DNA from: Mycolicibacterium xanthum
GTDB taxonomy: Bacteria > Actinomycetota > Actinomycetes > Mycobacteriales > Mycobacteriaceae
DNA: 64,000 nucleotides
Direction of reading: 5' to 3'
NCBI RefSeq assembly: GCF_019710635.1
Contig: NZ_JAIFZS010000045.1
Span: forward strand, 23,053-87,052
Shown here: piece after piece, positions 41,195-49,579 of the stretch
Layout of the letters: the number at the start of each line of letters is the position of its first letter
How positions within the stretch are numbered: position 1 is the stretch's first letter
The notes under the pieces: generated by a model
Told to the model about the DNA's origin: nothing
Seen by the model: only the letters and a program-made list of their open reading frames with translations
Databases searched by the model: none
Made by a program: the position numbers and the translations under genes

Positions 41195-42669
41195 GATGGG
41201 CCGCTTTCGCTCTCGTGCAGGGCGTGCATGAAGACCTGAAGCTCCTTGTCGAAGGCATCGGCGAGACCGGGCAGGTCGGCGACGAGGTCGCGGTCGCCGA
41301 CCAGGCCGATCTCGAGGCGGTCGACATAGCTGAAGACCGTCACGTTCAGGCCCAGGCTGTCGCTGATCGTGGACACCGGGTAGTGCTCGTGAATCTGCCG
41401 GCCCGCGCAGTACAGCGGCGCCCGCGGTCCCGGCACGTTGGAGATGACGAGGTTGGCGGCGGGCGACAACGCATCGCTGGCTGCGACGCCGGTCATCGCG
41501 CGCACCGCCCGATCGAACAGGATCGGCGGGATGAGGTCGTTGGCGTCGCGCATCAGTGACGGCGGCACCGCCTGGTGCCGTTCCTTGGCGGCGCGCAGTT
41601 CCGTACGGCACCGGCGCAGCCGGCCCACCGGATCGGGCTCGTCGGTGGGCAGCACGGCCAGCATGGTGCCGACCCGGTTTCCGTAGGTTCCCAGCTCCGC
41701 TTGCGCCCGCACCGACACCGGAACCGCCGCCACCAGGGGCAGATCCGGCAGCTGGTCTTGATCGGTGAGCCAGCGACGCAGCGCACCGGCGGTCAGCGCG
41801 ACCACGACGTCGTTGATGGTGGCGTCGAAGTGGTTCTTGATCGCCTTGACGTCGTCGAGGGCCACGCTGGTCAGCGCGACCCGCCGGTGTGGGGTGATCT
41901 TCCCGTTGAAGGCCAGCTTCGGCGCTTTGGGCAGCGATTTGTCGAGCACCACCCGCCGGCCGGTGCCGGGCGAGGAGATCCGCCGGAAGACACGGCCCGC
42001 TGCGCCGACCGCCGGGATCGACCTCAAGGTGGCGACCTGATCGAGGTGGGTCAGCGCGCGGCCCGCCGCTTTGACGGTCTGCACCTGGCGCGCCGGCACT
42101 CCCGCGATGGCGCGCGCCAGCAGTGCGAGTTGCCCCGGCTCCTTCTCCCGCCGGTAGCTGGGCATCGGTACCGAGGCGCGCCCCTCGGCGGTCGGGTCGA
42201 ACAGGATGTCGAGCACCTCACCGCCCGAAAGCCCGTCGACCGCCGCGTGATGAAGCTTGGTCAACAGCGCGACCCGGCCGTCCTGCAGGCCGTGGATCAG
42301 ATAGACCTCCCACAGGGGCCGGGAACGATCCATCGGGTGGGCGGACAGCCGGGCCACCAGCGTTTCCAGCGCGCCCCGGTCACCCGGGCTGACCACCGCG
42401 GTTTCCCGCACGTGGAAGTCGAGGTCGACGTCGCCACCGCGATCGACCCACCACGGGTGGCCGACCCCCAACGGAACGTCGGCCAGGCACCAGCGCAGCG
42501 GCGGGAGCAGGTGCAGACGCTCCGCGAAGAGCTCCTGAATATCTTTGCGGGTCAACGGTTTTCCGTCGGCATCGCAGCGATCCAGGATGGCCAGGCTGGA
42601 CACGTTGGCGGTGGTCCGGCCGTCCTCGGCGGCGAGGAACATGCTGTCGAGACTGGTGAGGGCACGCAT
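41191..42669 (-). CDS. WS/DGAT wax-ester / triacylglycerol synthase 2
   Basis: 492 residues. HHAAVDG catalytic motif near residue 137, DSMFLAAEDG at the N-terminus, INDVVVALTAGALRRW and NLVISNVPGPR. Clearly a paralog of the adjacent synthase, arranged in tandem. It lies 55 bases after the alcohol dehydrogenase. The pairing may provide two acyl-acceptor specificities (inference). Confidence 0.95.
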   Translation of the reverse strand: MRALTSLDSMFLAAEDGRTTANVSSLAILDRCDADGKPLTRKDIQELFAERLHLLPPLRWCLADVPLGVGHPWWVDRGGDVDLDFHVRETAVVSPGDRGALETLVARLSAHPMDRSRPLWEVYLIHGLQDGRVALLTKLHHAAVDGLSGGEVLDILFDPTAEGRASVPMPSYRREKEPGQLALLARAIAGVPARQVQTVKAAGRALTHLDQVATLRSIPAVGAAGRVFRRISSPGTGRRVVLDKSLPKAPKLAFNGKITPHRRVALTSVALDDVKAIKNHFDATINDVVVALTAGALRRWLTDQDQLPDLPLVAAVPVSVRAQAELGTYGNRVGTMLAVLPTDEPDPVGRLRRCRTELRAAKERHQAVPPSLMRDANDLIPPILFDRAVRAMTGVAASDALSPAANLVISNVPGPRAPLYCAGRQIHEHYPVSTISDSLGLNVTVFSYVDRLEIGLVGDRDLVADLPGLADAFDKELQVFMHALHESESGPS

Positions 42670-42724
42670 AATCGAGGGCTTTCTGGGTTGGTAGGGCGCT
42701 CAGCGCGCCGGGCCGGCAGGCCGC

Positions 42725-43807
42725 TCAGCGCGTGGGATCGACGATGATCTTCGCGTCGTGCGGGTTGGTGCTCAATCGATCGAACGCATCGGCCACGCCG
42801 TCGAGGCCGACCGTTCCGGTCAACAACGGGGCGACGTCGAAATCGCCCGCCGCCAGGTGCGTGAAGGTCTGCGCGAACTGCTCCGGCGAGTAGTACAGCG
42901 AGAACCGGATGTCGAGTTCCTTGAGGATGCACTGCCCCGGCTCGATGGTGTCGGAGCCCATGTTGATACCGGCCACGACGATGCGCGAGCCCGGCGGGAC
43001 GCCGGCGATCATCTGCTGGATCAAACCGGGCACCCCGACGCACTCGAACGCGACGGTGGGCCGGATCGGCAGCTGGCCGAGCACCGCGTTCGGCGGGGCC
43101 ATCGTCGCCGGGTCGCTCGTCGCGGCGGCGGCGTACAGGGCCTCGTACGGCGAACTCTGCTTCGGATCCACGACGACGTCGGCGCCGAGCCGCCGGGCCA
43201 GTTCGCGGCGCTCGGCCGAGAAGTCCGCCGCGACGATCGGTCCGATGCCCTTCATCCTCAGCACCGCGATGACCGCCAGACCGATCGGCCCGCAGCCCAC
43301 GACCAGCGGGACGGCGTGGGCGTCGGCCTCGGCGCGGACGACCGTGCGGTAGGCCACCGCAAGCGGTTCGGTCAGCGCGGCCACGTCGGTGGCGACGTGG
43401 TCGGGTACCTCGATCAGCAGTGGCTCGGAGAGCACCATCCGCTCGCTGTACGCGCCCGGCGCGTCGGGGCCGGCGAACCCGAGCATCACCTGCTGCTCAC
43501 GCAGCAGGATCGGCATCGAGACCACCCGGGCCCCGACCGGGATCCGCTGTTGGGTGTCGGGCCCGTAGGCCGCGACGCGGCCGACGAACTCGTGACCGAA
43601 CACGACCGGGCGGCCGAGGTCCATCAGCTCGATCCCGGCGGCGCCCCTCGTCGCCGCGTTGAACTCCGGGGCGTGGGCCGCGCAGTGCAGGTCGGTGCCG
43701 CAGATGCCGCAGGCGAGGACGTCGACGAGGACCTCGCCCGAGCCGGGAACCGGCTCGGGCACGTCGGCCACCCGTAGTTTCGAGTCCTGCATCAGGACGG
43801 CGCGCAT
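42725..43807 (-). CDS. Zinc-type medium-chain alcohol dehydrogenase
   Basis: 360 residues. Catalytic zinc ligands: Cys in CGICGTD near 36 and GHEF. Rossmann motif VVGCGPIGLAVIAVL near 170. The four-cysteine lobe that binds structural zinc is missing: the stretch after the first domain reads MPILLREQQVMLGFAGPDAP without a cysteine cluster. It would oxidise an alcohol or polyol. Its ATG overlaps the cupin stop as ATGA, so it is coupled to it, and WS/DGAT genes follow. Confidence 0.92.
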   Translation of the reverse strand: MRAVLMQDSKLRVADVPEPVPGSGEVLVDVLACGICGTDLHCAAHAPEFNAATRGAAGIELMDLGRPVVFGHEFVGRVAAYGPDTQQRIPVGARVVSMPILLREQQVMLGFAGPDAPGAYSERMVLSEPLLIEVPDHVATDVAALTEPLAVAYRTVVRAEADAHAVPLVVGCGPIGLAVIAVLRMKGIGPIVAADFSAERRELARRLGADVVVDPKQSSPYEALYAAAATSDPATMAPPNAVLGQLPIRPTVAFECVGVPGLIQQMIAGVPPGSRIVVAGINMGSDTIEPGQCILKELDIRFSLYYSPEQFAQTFTHLAAGDFDVAPLLTGTVGLDGVADAFDRLSTNPHDAKIIVDPTR

Positions 43808-44367
43808 CACGCCTCCACGTGGGCGGGGCCGGCGGCGCCACCGCTGATGTAGGTGACGGTCCCCACCTTCTGCTCGGCAGCGAGGATGCCGGTCAGGTGG
43901 GCGATCAGGGCCGCGTCGAGAATCGAGTGGAACTGGCCGTCGTCGGTGAAGTTGACGTTGGCGCCGCTCACCCGGAACAGCACGGTGGTGTCCTCGGTGT
44001 TGGTGTCCGGGCAGACCAGGGTGTGCACCGACGAGCCGGGCTCGTACAGGTAGGAACCGGCGGTCTGGGGCTGCTCGGGGTACTCGTAGTAGTGCCAGCT
44101 GCCGCTGATGGTCCAGGCGTCCACCGAGCCGGTGTGGTAGTGCAGCGGGATCCGCGCACCGGGCGCGAAGGTGGCCAGCACCACCCACTCGCCGTTCTCC
44201 AGATCCAGGCGCAGCGGCTTGAAGTGAACACCTTCCCCGAGGGCGTTGCGGATCAGCGGGTTGTCGTTGGCGTTGACGGTCAGCAGCTCGCCCTGGGGCA
44301 GGGCCACCATCGGCAGCAGGGCGCCGGTGGACGTGGTGGCGGGAGCGGGAGCGGTTGCGAGGGTCAT
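43807..44367 (-). CDS. Cupin, 2,4'-dihydroxyacetophenone-dioxygenase-like
   Basis: 186 residues. ARIPLHYHTGSVDAWTISGS holds the cupin metal His residues, and YLYEPGSSVHTLVCPDTNTE the second motif. Related to the cupin at 35198-35668, with a longer N- and C-terminus. First gene of the operon driven from the AraC divergent promoter. AAGGAA precedes the ATG. Confidence 0.87.
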   Translation of the reverse strand: MTLATAPAPATTSTGALLPMVALPQGELLTVNANDNPLIRNALGEGVHFKPLRLDLENGEWVVLATFAPGARIPLHYHTGSVDAWTISGSWHYYEYPEQPQTAGSYLYEPGSSVHTLVCPDTNTEDTTVLFRVSGANVNFTDDGQFHSILDAALIAHLTGILAAEQKVGTVTYISGGAAGPAHVEA

Positions 44368-44435
44368 TGTGTGATTCCTTTCCGTGAACTCTTGGGCTGT
44401 GATTCCCACCATGCCCGCCGAGACCCCCGTTGGTC

Positions 44436-44470
44436 TTGACAGCAGAGAACAACTGTTTGACAGTAGGGGA
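44436..44470. promoter_or_regulatory. AraC-type direct-repeat site A
   Basis: Read on the minus strand: two half-sites, TCCCCTACTGTCAA and TCTCTGCTGTCAA, 21 bases apart. It overlaps the ribosome site of the araC-like gene and lies about 70 bases before the cupin start, fitting autoregulation and control of the cupin operon. Confidence 0.65.
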
Positions 44471-44471
44471 C

Positions 44472-45482
44472 ATGTCTGTGATCCGGGGCACGTCCCTGAC
44501 CGGATTTCCGGCGTTGGTGACCGAACTCGGGGCCGATCCGGACGCGCTGCTCTCCCGGGCCGGGATCCATCGGGCGGACATCGGCCGCTTCGACGCTTTC
44601 CTGACCTACCTGGCGTTCATCAACGTGGTCGAATCCGCGGCCGCCGCCACGCGCAGCCCGTCCTTCGGCCGCCAACTCGGCCGGCGTCAGGGCATCGAGA
44701 TCCTCGGCCCGGTCGGCGTCGCGGCGCGCACCGCCGGCTCGGTCGCCGACGCCTTGGGCATCTTCGAGCAGTACCTGGCCGCCTACAGCCCCGCGATCGC
44801 GGTGACCGTCCACCGGGAAGGCGGGACGGCCTTCGTGGAGTTCAAGGTCCTGCTCGAGCATCCACCGGCGCATCCACAGACCACCGAACTCTCGCTGGGG
44901 GTCATGCTGCGGGTGTTCCGCTTCCTCTTCGGCGCCGGCTACTCGCCGACCGCCGTCGATCTTTCGCACCCCCCGCTCACCCCACCCGAGGAGTACCGGG
45001 AGTTCTTCTCGTGCACGCCGAGATTCGGCTCCACCAGGGCGGGCTTCACGATTCCGGCCCGAGACCTGGACCGACCGCTGGCCCGCGACGAGATGGCGCA
45101 CCGGGTGATGCTGGAGTACCTGGATTCCGTCATCGACCGGCGCCGCCCGACGATGGCCTCGTCGATCCGCGAACTCATCCGCCAGCTGTTGCCGGCCGGA
45201 GCCGCGACCGTTCCGGTGGTCGCCGACCAGTTCCGGCTGCACCCCAAGGCGTTACGCCGGCGGCTGGTCGCGGAGGGGACGACCTTCAATGCCGTCGTCG
45301 ACGACGTGCGCCGTGAACTGGCGGAACGCTATCTGCGCGACACCGACATGACGTTCTCCCACCTCGCCCGCGAACTGGGCTATGCGGAACAGAGCGTGCT
45401 CTCCCGGTCGTGCCGGCGCTGGTTCGGTGCCGGACCGGCCGCGCTGCGCAGCACCTGGCACGCCGAGGCGCGGCAGGTCTGA
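44472..45482 (+). CDS. AraC-family regulator (arabinose-binding-like N-domain)
   Basis: 336 residues. The N-terminal ~190 residues match the ligand-binding domain of OruR/ArgR-type AraC proteins (IAVTVHREGGTAFVEFKVLL; FLFGAGYSPTAVDLSHPPLT). The C-terminal ~90 residues are the double helix-turn-helix: QFRLHPKALRRRLVAEGTTF, then DDVRRELAERYLRDTDMTFS and LGYAEQSVLSRSCRRWFG. The ATG lies within a direct-repeat site. It is divergent from the cupin operon and next to genes with the same site. Confidence 0.94.
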   Translation: MSVIRGTSLTGFPALVTELGADPDALLSRAGIHRADIGRFDAFLTYLAFINVVESAAAATRSPSFGRQLGRRQGIEILGPVGVAARTAGSVADALGIFEQYLAAYSPAIAVTVHREGGTAFVEFKVLLEHPPAHPQTTELSLGVMLRVFRFLFGAGYSPTAVDLSHPPLTPPEEYREFFSCTPRFGSTRAGFTIPARDLDRPLARDEMAHRVMLEYLDSVIDRRRPTMASSIRELIRQLLPAGAATVPVVADQFRLHPKALRRRLVAEGTTFNAVVDDVRRELAERYLRDTDMTFSHLARELGYAEQSVLSRSCRRWFGAGPAALRSTWHAEARQV

Positions 45483-45497
45483 CCGACCGCAACAGCG

Positions 45498-45534
45498 TCC
45501 TCTGCGGTCAAGCAATTGGCCTCTGCTGTCAATA
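45498..45534. promoter_or_regulatory. AraC-type direct-repeat site B
   Basis: CCTCTGCGGTCAA (45499) and CCTCTGCTGTCAA (45520) are direct repeats with a 21-base period, 60 bases before the epimerase start. Confidence 0.65.
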
Positions 45535-45556
45535 CACGCGAGGCCGGGCGCGGGCA

Positions 45557-45577
45557 GTGTGGTGACCTGCACCACAC
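45557..45577. promoter_or_regulatory. Perfect 8-bp inverted repeat in the epimerase leader
   Basis: GTGTGGTG-ACCTG-CACCACAC is perfectly symmetrical and lies between site B and the ribosome site. It could be a second operator or a leader hairpin. Confidence 0.45.
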
Positions 45578-45593
45578 GACGAAAGGATCGCGC

Positions 45594-46595
45594 ATGCTCG
45601 CCTCCGAGACCGACCGGCCCGCGCCGTCGCTGACCGGCCGCAAGATCTTCATCACCGGCGCCAACGGCTTCATCGGCCGCGCCGCCGCAGAACGCTTCCG
45701 TGCGCTGGGGGCCGAGGTGGTCGGCGTCGACTTCGTCGCCGATCCCGAACGCGGCGTGGTTGCCGGCGACATCACCGAGCCGCAGGTGTGGTCCGGTGCG
45801 CTCAAGGGTGTGGAGACCGTGATCCACACCGCTGCCCTGCTTGGTGCGGCGTACAGCCTGGAGCAGTCCTGGCACGTCAACGTTCTGGGCACCAGCAGGG
45901 TGCTGCGGGCGGCGATCGAGGCGGGTGTGCGCCGGTTCGTGCACTTCTCCTCGGTGATGGCCTACGGCTTCGAGTTCCCGGACGGTGTCGACGAAACCTA
46001 CCCGGTGCGCGTCAACGGGGACGTCTATACCGACACCAAGGTCAACTCCGAGGCGGTGGTGTTGGCCGCGCACGCCGCCGGTGAGATCGACGTGACCGTG
46101 ATCCGGCCGGGCGACGTGTGGGGTCCGGGATCGGTGTGGGTGCGCTCGCCGATCGCCGAGATGCGCAAGAAGACCGGGTTCCCGCTGCCCAACGGCGGCA
46201 ACGGCGTCTTCTCTCCGGTGTACATCGACAACTTCGTCGACGGCCTCGTGCTGGCGGTGGCCTCCGAGGACGCGGTGGGGCAGGTGTTCAACATCAGCGA
46301 CGGCGTGGGCGTGCGGTGCGGCGACTTCTTCGCCCGGTTGGCGGCGCTGTGCGGTGGCACCGTCCGCACCCTGCCGATCGGGGTGGCCGCGCCCGCCGCC
46401 GAGATTCTCGGGACGGTGCTGCGCCGGCTCGGTCAGAAGACCGACCTCGCGGCCGGCACCATGTGGCTGCTCAACCGCACCGGCACCTTCTCGATCGAGA
46501 AGGCCCAGAAGGTGCTCGGCTATCAGCCGCTGGTGTCGATCGACGAGGGCATGGTTCGGGTCGAGGAGTGGGCCCGCGCCGAGGGGCTCGTCTGA
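45594..46595 (+). CDS. NAD-dependent epimerase / 3-beta-HSD-like extended SDR
   Basis: 333 residues. TGANGFIG near residues 22-29, HTAALLG near 78, catalytic Ser-Ser in HFSSVMAYG and YTDTK supplying Tyr and Lys. Ends VLGYQPLVSIDEGM, common to this family. AAAGGA precedes the ATG. Acts on a hydroxyl group of a sugar, sterol or lipid. The direct-repeat site upstream places it in the AraC module. Confidence 0.9.
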   Translation: MLASETDRPAPSLTGRKIFITGANGFIGRAAAERFRALGAEVVGVDFVADPERGVVAGDITEPQVWSGALKGVETVIHTAALLGAAYSLEQSWHVNVLGTSRVLRAAIEAGVRRFVHFSSVMAYGFEFPDGVDETYPVRVNGDVYTDTKVNSEAVVLAAHAAGEIDVTVIRPGDVWGPGSVWVRSPIAEMRKKTGFPLPNGGNGVFSPVYIDNFVDGLVLAVASEDAVGQVFNISDGVGVRCGDFFARLAALCGGTVRTLPIGVAAPAAEILGTVLRRLGQKTDLAAGTMWLLNRTGTFSIEKAQKVLGYQPLVSIDEGMVRVEEWARAEGLV

Positions 46596-46644
46596 TCCAG
46601 ACGCGAGGGCGGCGATCAGCTCCGACCCGCCCCCGGGACGTTTG

Positions 46645-46681
46645 TCCTCTGGTGTCAAACAGGTGTTCCCTGTTGTCAATA
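46645..46681. promoter_or_regulatory. AraC-type direct-repeat site C
   Basis: CCTCTGGTGTCAA (46646) and TCCCTGTTGTCAA (46667), 21-base period, about 210 bases before the acyl-CoA ligase start. Confidence 0.65.
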
Positions 46682-46889
46682 CGCGGCGCGATCCAGGTGG
46701 CACGCTCATGGCAGCGCCCGGGCGGGCCCGACCGCGGGCCGGTCCCCGCCGAGGAGAACTCGTCCGCCGACTGCGCGATCACCTGGGGCGCCCAGATCCG
46801 CGCCGCGCTGACTGGATCGGTGCCGGGCTGCGGGACTTGCGCGGTGCGCCGAGCCGCGCATCCGCCTGAACACTGCAGGGAGTGAATGG

Positions 46890-48374
46890 ATGAACCTCGC
46901 CGACAACCTGAACGCGACGGCGCAGCGGCATCCCGATCGCGTCGCCGTCAAGATGGACGACGCCGAGCTGAGCTACACCGAACTGGCCGCGCTGGCGGCC
47001 CGGACCGCAACCTGGCTGCGCGAGTTGGGAGTTCAGCCCGGCGACCGGGTAGGCGTGGCGATGCCCAACGTTCCGCTCATGCCTGCGCTGTACTACGGCA
47101 TTCTGTGGGCCGGAGCAGTTGTCGTCCCGATGAACCCGCTCTACAAGGCCCGCGAGTTCGCCCACGTGCTGTCCGACTGCGGGGCCGAGGTGTTCTTCGC
47201 CTGGCACGAGGTCGCCGAGCAGGCCGGCAAGGGCGCGGCCCACGCCGGCGCCGGCTACATCGAGGTGGACCCCGCCACGTTCGTCGGGGACCTGATGGCC
47301 CGTCCGCCCATCGAGATGGCCGACACCGATCCGCAGGACACCGCGGTGATCCTGTACACGTCCGGGACGACCGGGGCCCCCAAGGGGGCCGAGCTCACCC
47401 ATACGAACATGGTGGCCAATGCCCTGATCTGCGCCGGCGCGGGCCTGATGGGCCTGTCGGGCGGAGACGTGGTGTTCGGCGGTCTGCCACTGTTCCACGT
47501 GTTCGGGCAGACCGCGATGCTCAACGCGTCGGTCCTCACCGGAGCGACCCTGACGTTGCTGCCCCGCTTCGATGCGGCCAGGGCGCTCGAGATCATCGAG
47601 CGTGACGGGGTGACCCACATGGGCGGGGTGCCGACGATGTATGCCGCGCTGTCCCAATTCCCCGGACAAGCGGACCACGACACGTCGAGCCTGCGGCGCT
47701 GCGTCTCCGGTGGCGCCGCGCTGCCGGTGGAGGTGCTCGCGTCGTTCGAGAAGGCCTACGATGCCCTACTTCTCGAAGGCTATGGGCTGTCGGAGACCTC
47801 ACCGGTGGCGGCCTTCAACCACATTCACCGGGAGCGCAGACCCGGCTCGGTCGGCCAGCCCGTCAAAGGCGTGCGGATGAAGCTCATCGACGCCGACTGG
47901 AACGAGGTCCCCGACGGTGCCGACGGCGAGATCGCCATCAAGGGCCACAACGTGATGAAGGGATACTTCGGCAATCCGGAGGCCACCGCGGCAGCGGTGC
48001 GGGACGGCTGGTTCCGCAGCGGCGACATCGGCCGGCGTGACGCCGACGGCTACTACTACATCGTCGACCGGGCCAAGGACATGATCATCCGCGGCGGCTA
48101 CAACGTGTACCCGCGCGAGATCGAAGAGGTCCTCTACACCCATCCCGCCGTTGCGGGCGCAGCGGTGATCGGTGTGCCACACGATCACCTCGGTGAGGAG
48201 GTGGCCGCGGTGATCACGCTCGAGCCCGGGAGGACCGCGACGGTCGACGAGGTCATCGGATTCGTCAAGGAGCGGGTCGCCGCCTACAAGTACCCCCGCA
48301 TCGTGCGGATCGCGGATGCACTGCCGCTCGGTCCGACCGGCAAGATCCTCAAGCGGGAGATCACGCTCGACTGA
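46890..48374 (+). CDS. Long-chain acyl-CoA ligase (FadD-like)
   Basis: 494 residues. P-loop LYTSGTTGAPKG near residue 152, LLEGYGLSETSP, SGDIGRRDADGYYYIVDRAK with the hinge Asp, and a C-terminal PTGKILKRE with the catalytic Lys. Activates a carboxylic acid to its CoA thioester via an adenylate. GCAGGGAGTG precedes the ATG. With WS/DGATs and an alcohol dehydrogenase in the same putative regulon, it could supply acyl-CoA for wax ester formation. Confidence 0.95.
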   Translation: MNLADNLNATAQRHPDRVAVKMDDAELSYTELAALAARTATWLRELGVQPGDRVGVAMPNVPLMPALYYGILWAGAVVVPMNPLYKAREFAHVLSDCGAEVFFAWHEVAEQAGKGAAHAGAGYIEVDPATFVGDLMARPPIEMADTDPQDTAVILYTSGTTGAPKGAELTHTNMVANALICAGAGLMGLSGGDVVFGGLPLFHVFGQTAMLNASVLTGATLTLLPRFDAARALEIIERDGVTHMGGVPTMYAALSQFPGQADHDTSSLRRCVSGGAALPVEVLASFEKAYDALLLEGYGLSETSPVAAFNHIHRERRPGSVGQPVKGVRMKLIDADWNEVPDGADGEIAIKGHNVMKGYFGNPEATAAAVRDGWFRSGDIGRRDADGYYYIVDRAKDMIIRGGYNVYPREIEEVLYTHPAVAGAAVIGVPHDHLGEEVAAVITLEPGRTATVDEVIGFVKERVAAYKYPRIVRIADALPLGPTGKILKREITLD

Positions 48375-48444
48375 ACACCGGCGCCGCATGCCAGGGCGGG
48401 TCTCTCTCGCTGGGGGGCTGTGGCTCCCCATCAGGCCCTGTTGG

Positions 48445-49290
48445 TCAGGAAACGGTGGCCGGGGCCAGGAACTGCAGCAGGCGACGGTTCAGGTAGTCGG
48501 GCTGTTCCAGCGGAATCCAGTGTCCGCCGGGGACCGCCTCGAACGTCCATGTACCGTCCACCCAGTGCACGGAGTTGCGCATCTGCGATTCGACGAGGAA
48601 CGCATCCCGGTCACTCCAGATGCCCAGGGTGGGCGCGGCGACCCGGGGCTGCTTCCGAACCAGCACGGTGACCAGGCTGGCGCGGTAGACCCGCACCGCC
48701 GCAGTCAGCCGGCCGGGAGCGGACAGTCGTCGCAGGACCCCCTCGATGTCGGGATGCGACCCGAACACCCGCCGTAGGCTCAGCGGCCCGCGGCCCGGCA
48801 ACAACCGTTCGGCGATGCCTGCCATGGTGAAGTAGGCGATGTACCAGCCGGCTCGTTTCTGGTCGAGACCGGCGCGGGCGTAGGCCATCGGGTGGCCGAC
48901 CGACATCACCGCGAGACGCCGCACGGCGCCGGGATGGTACCCGGCCAACAGCCACGCCGACACCGCGCCGATGTCATGTCCCACGACGTCACATCGCTGG
49001 ATTCCGAGTTGCCGCAGCAACTCCCAGTGGTCATCGACGATGCTGCGGATGTTGTAGTCCGTCCGTCTGGCGGCGATCTGCGACTGCCCACAACCGATGG
49101 TGTCCGGTGCCAGGCAGCGATAGCCGGCGTGGTGCAGTGCTGCTATCTGGTCGGCCCACATCTCTGCGGTATCGGGAAAACCGTGCAGCAGCAGCACGAC
49201 CGGACGCGTGGTGTCACCGGGCGCGGAATCGAGGTAGGACAGCCGCAGGCCGCGACTGACGAACTCGTGACGAGTTGCTGGGGCTGCCAC
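48445..49290 (-). CDS. Alpha/beta hydrolase (epoxide hydrolase / haloalkane dehalogenase-like)
   Basis: 281 residues. HGFPDTAEMW oxyanion region, nucleophile Asp in VVGHDIGAVSAW, acid region GIWSDRDAFL and His in VPGGHWIPLEQP. Asp as nucleophile fits an epoxide hydrolase or dehalogenase. The GTG start has CAGGAG seven bases upstream. Converges with the acyl-CoA ligase; direct-repeat site D lies about 95 bases before its start. Confidence 0.9.
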   Translation of the reverse strand: MAAPATRHEFVSRGLRLSYLDSAPGDTTRPVVLLLHGFPDTAEMWADQIAALHHAGYRCLAPDTIGCGQSQIAARRTDYNIRSIVDDHWELLRQLGIQRCDVVGHDIGAVSAWLLAGYHPGAVRRLAVMSVGHPMAYARAGLDQKRAGWYIAYFTMAGIAERLLPGRGPLSLRRVFGSHPDIEGVLRRLSAPGRLTAAVRVYRASLVTVLVRKQPRVAAPTLGIWSDRDAFLVESQMRNSVHWVDGTWTFEAVPGGHWIPLEQPDYLNRRLLQFLAPATVS

Positions 49291-49384
49291 GGTGCACTCC
49301 TGGCGTCGGTCGACGGTGGGTCCGATGTCAGTGTCGATGATGGACCGTTGGGTGGCGACATACACCCTCCGGGGGCCGCAATTG

Positions 49385-49422
49385 TCCCCTGAAGTCAAGC
49401 AATCGTCCCCTGCGGTCAGTAC
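49385..49422. promoter_or_regulatory. AraC-type direct-repeat site D
   Basis: CCCCTGAAGTCAA (49386) and CCCCTGCGGTCAG (49407), 21-base period, upstream of the leftward alpha/beta hydrolase. The repeats point the other way relative to the gene than in B and C. Confidence 0.6.
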
Positions 49423-49579
49423 CGCTGACGCGTCCCCGGGCAACCCCGCGAAAAGTGTCGGGGAGTGGGCGCGCCGACTCCTCGGCCCCCGGGCTACCGG
49501 GACCTCGCTCGCTGAGACATATCCAGACCTGGCAGGGCCCTGGTGGGGGCCGCCCTGTGAGATGTGCGACGCGCCGGTT

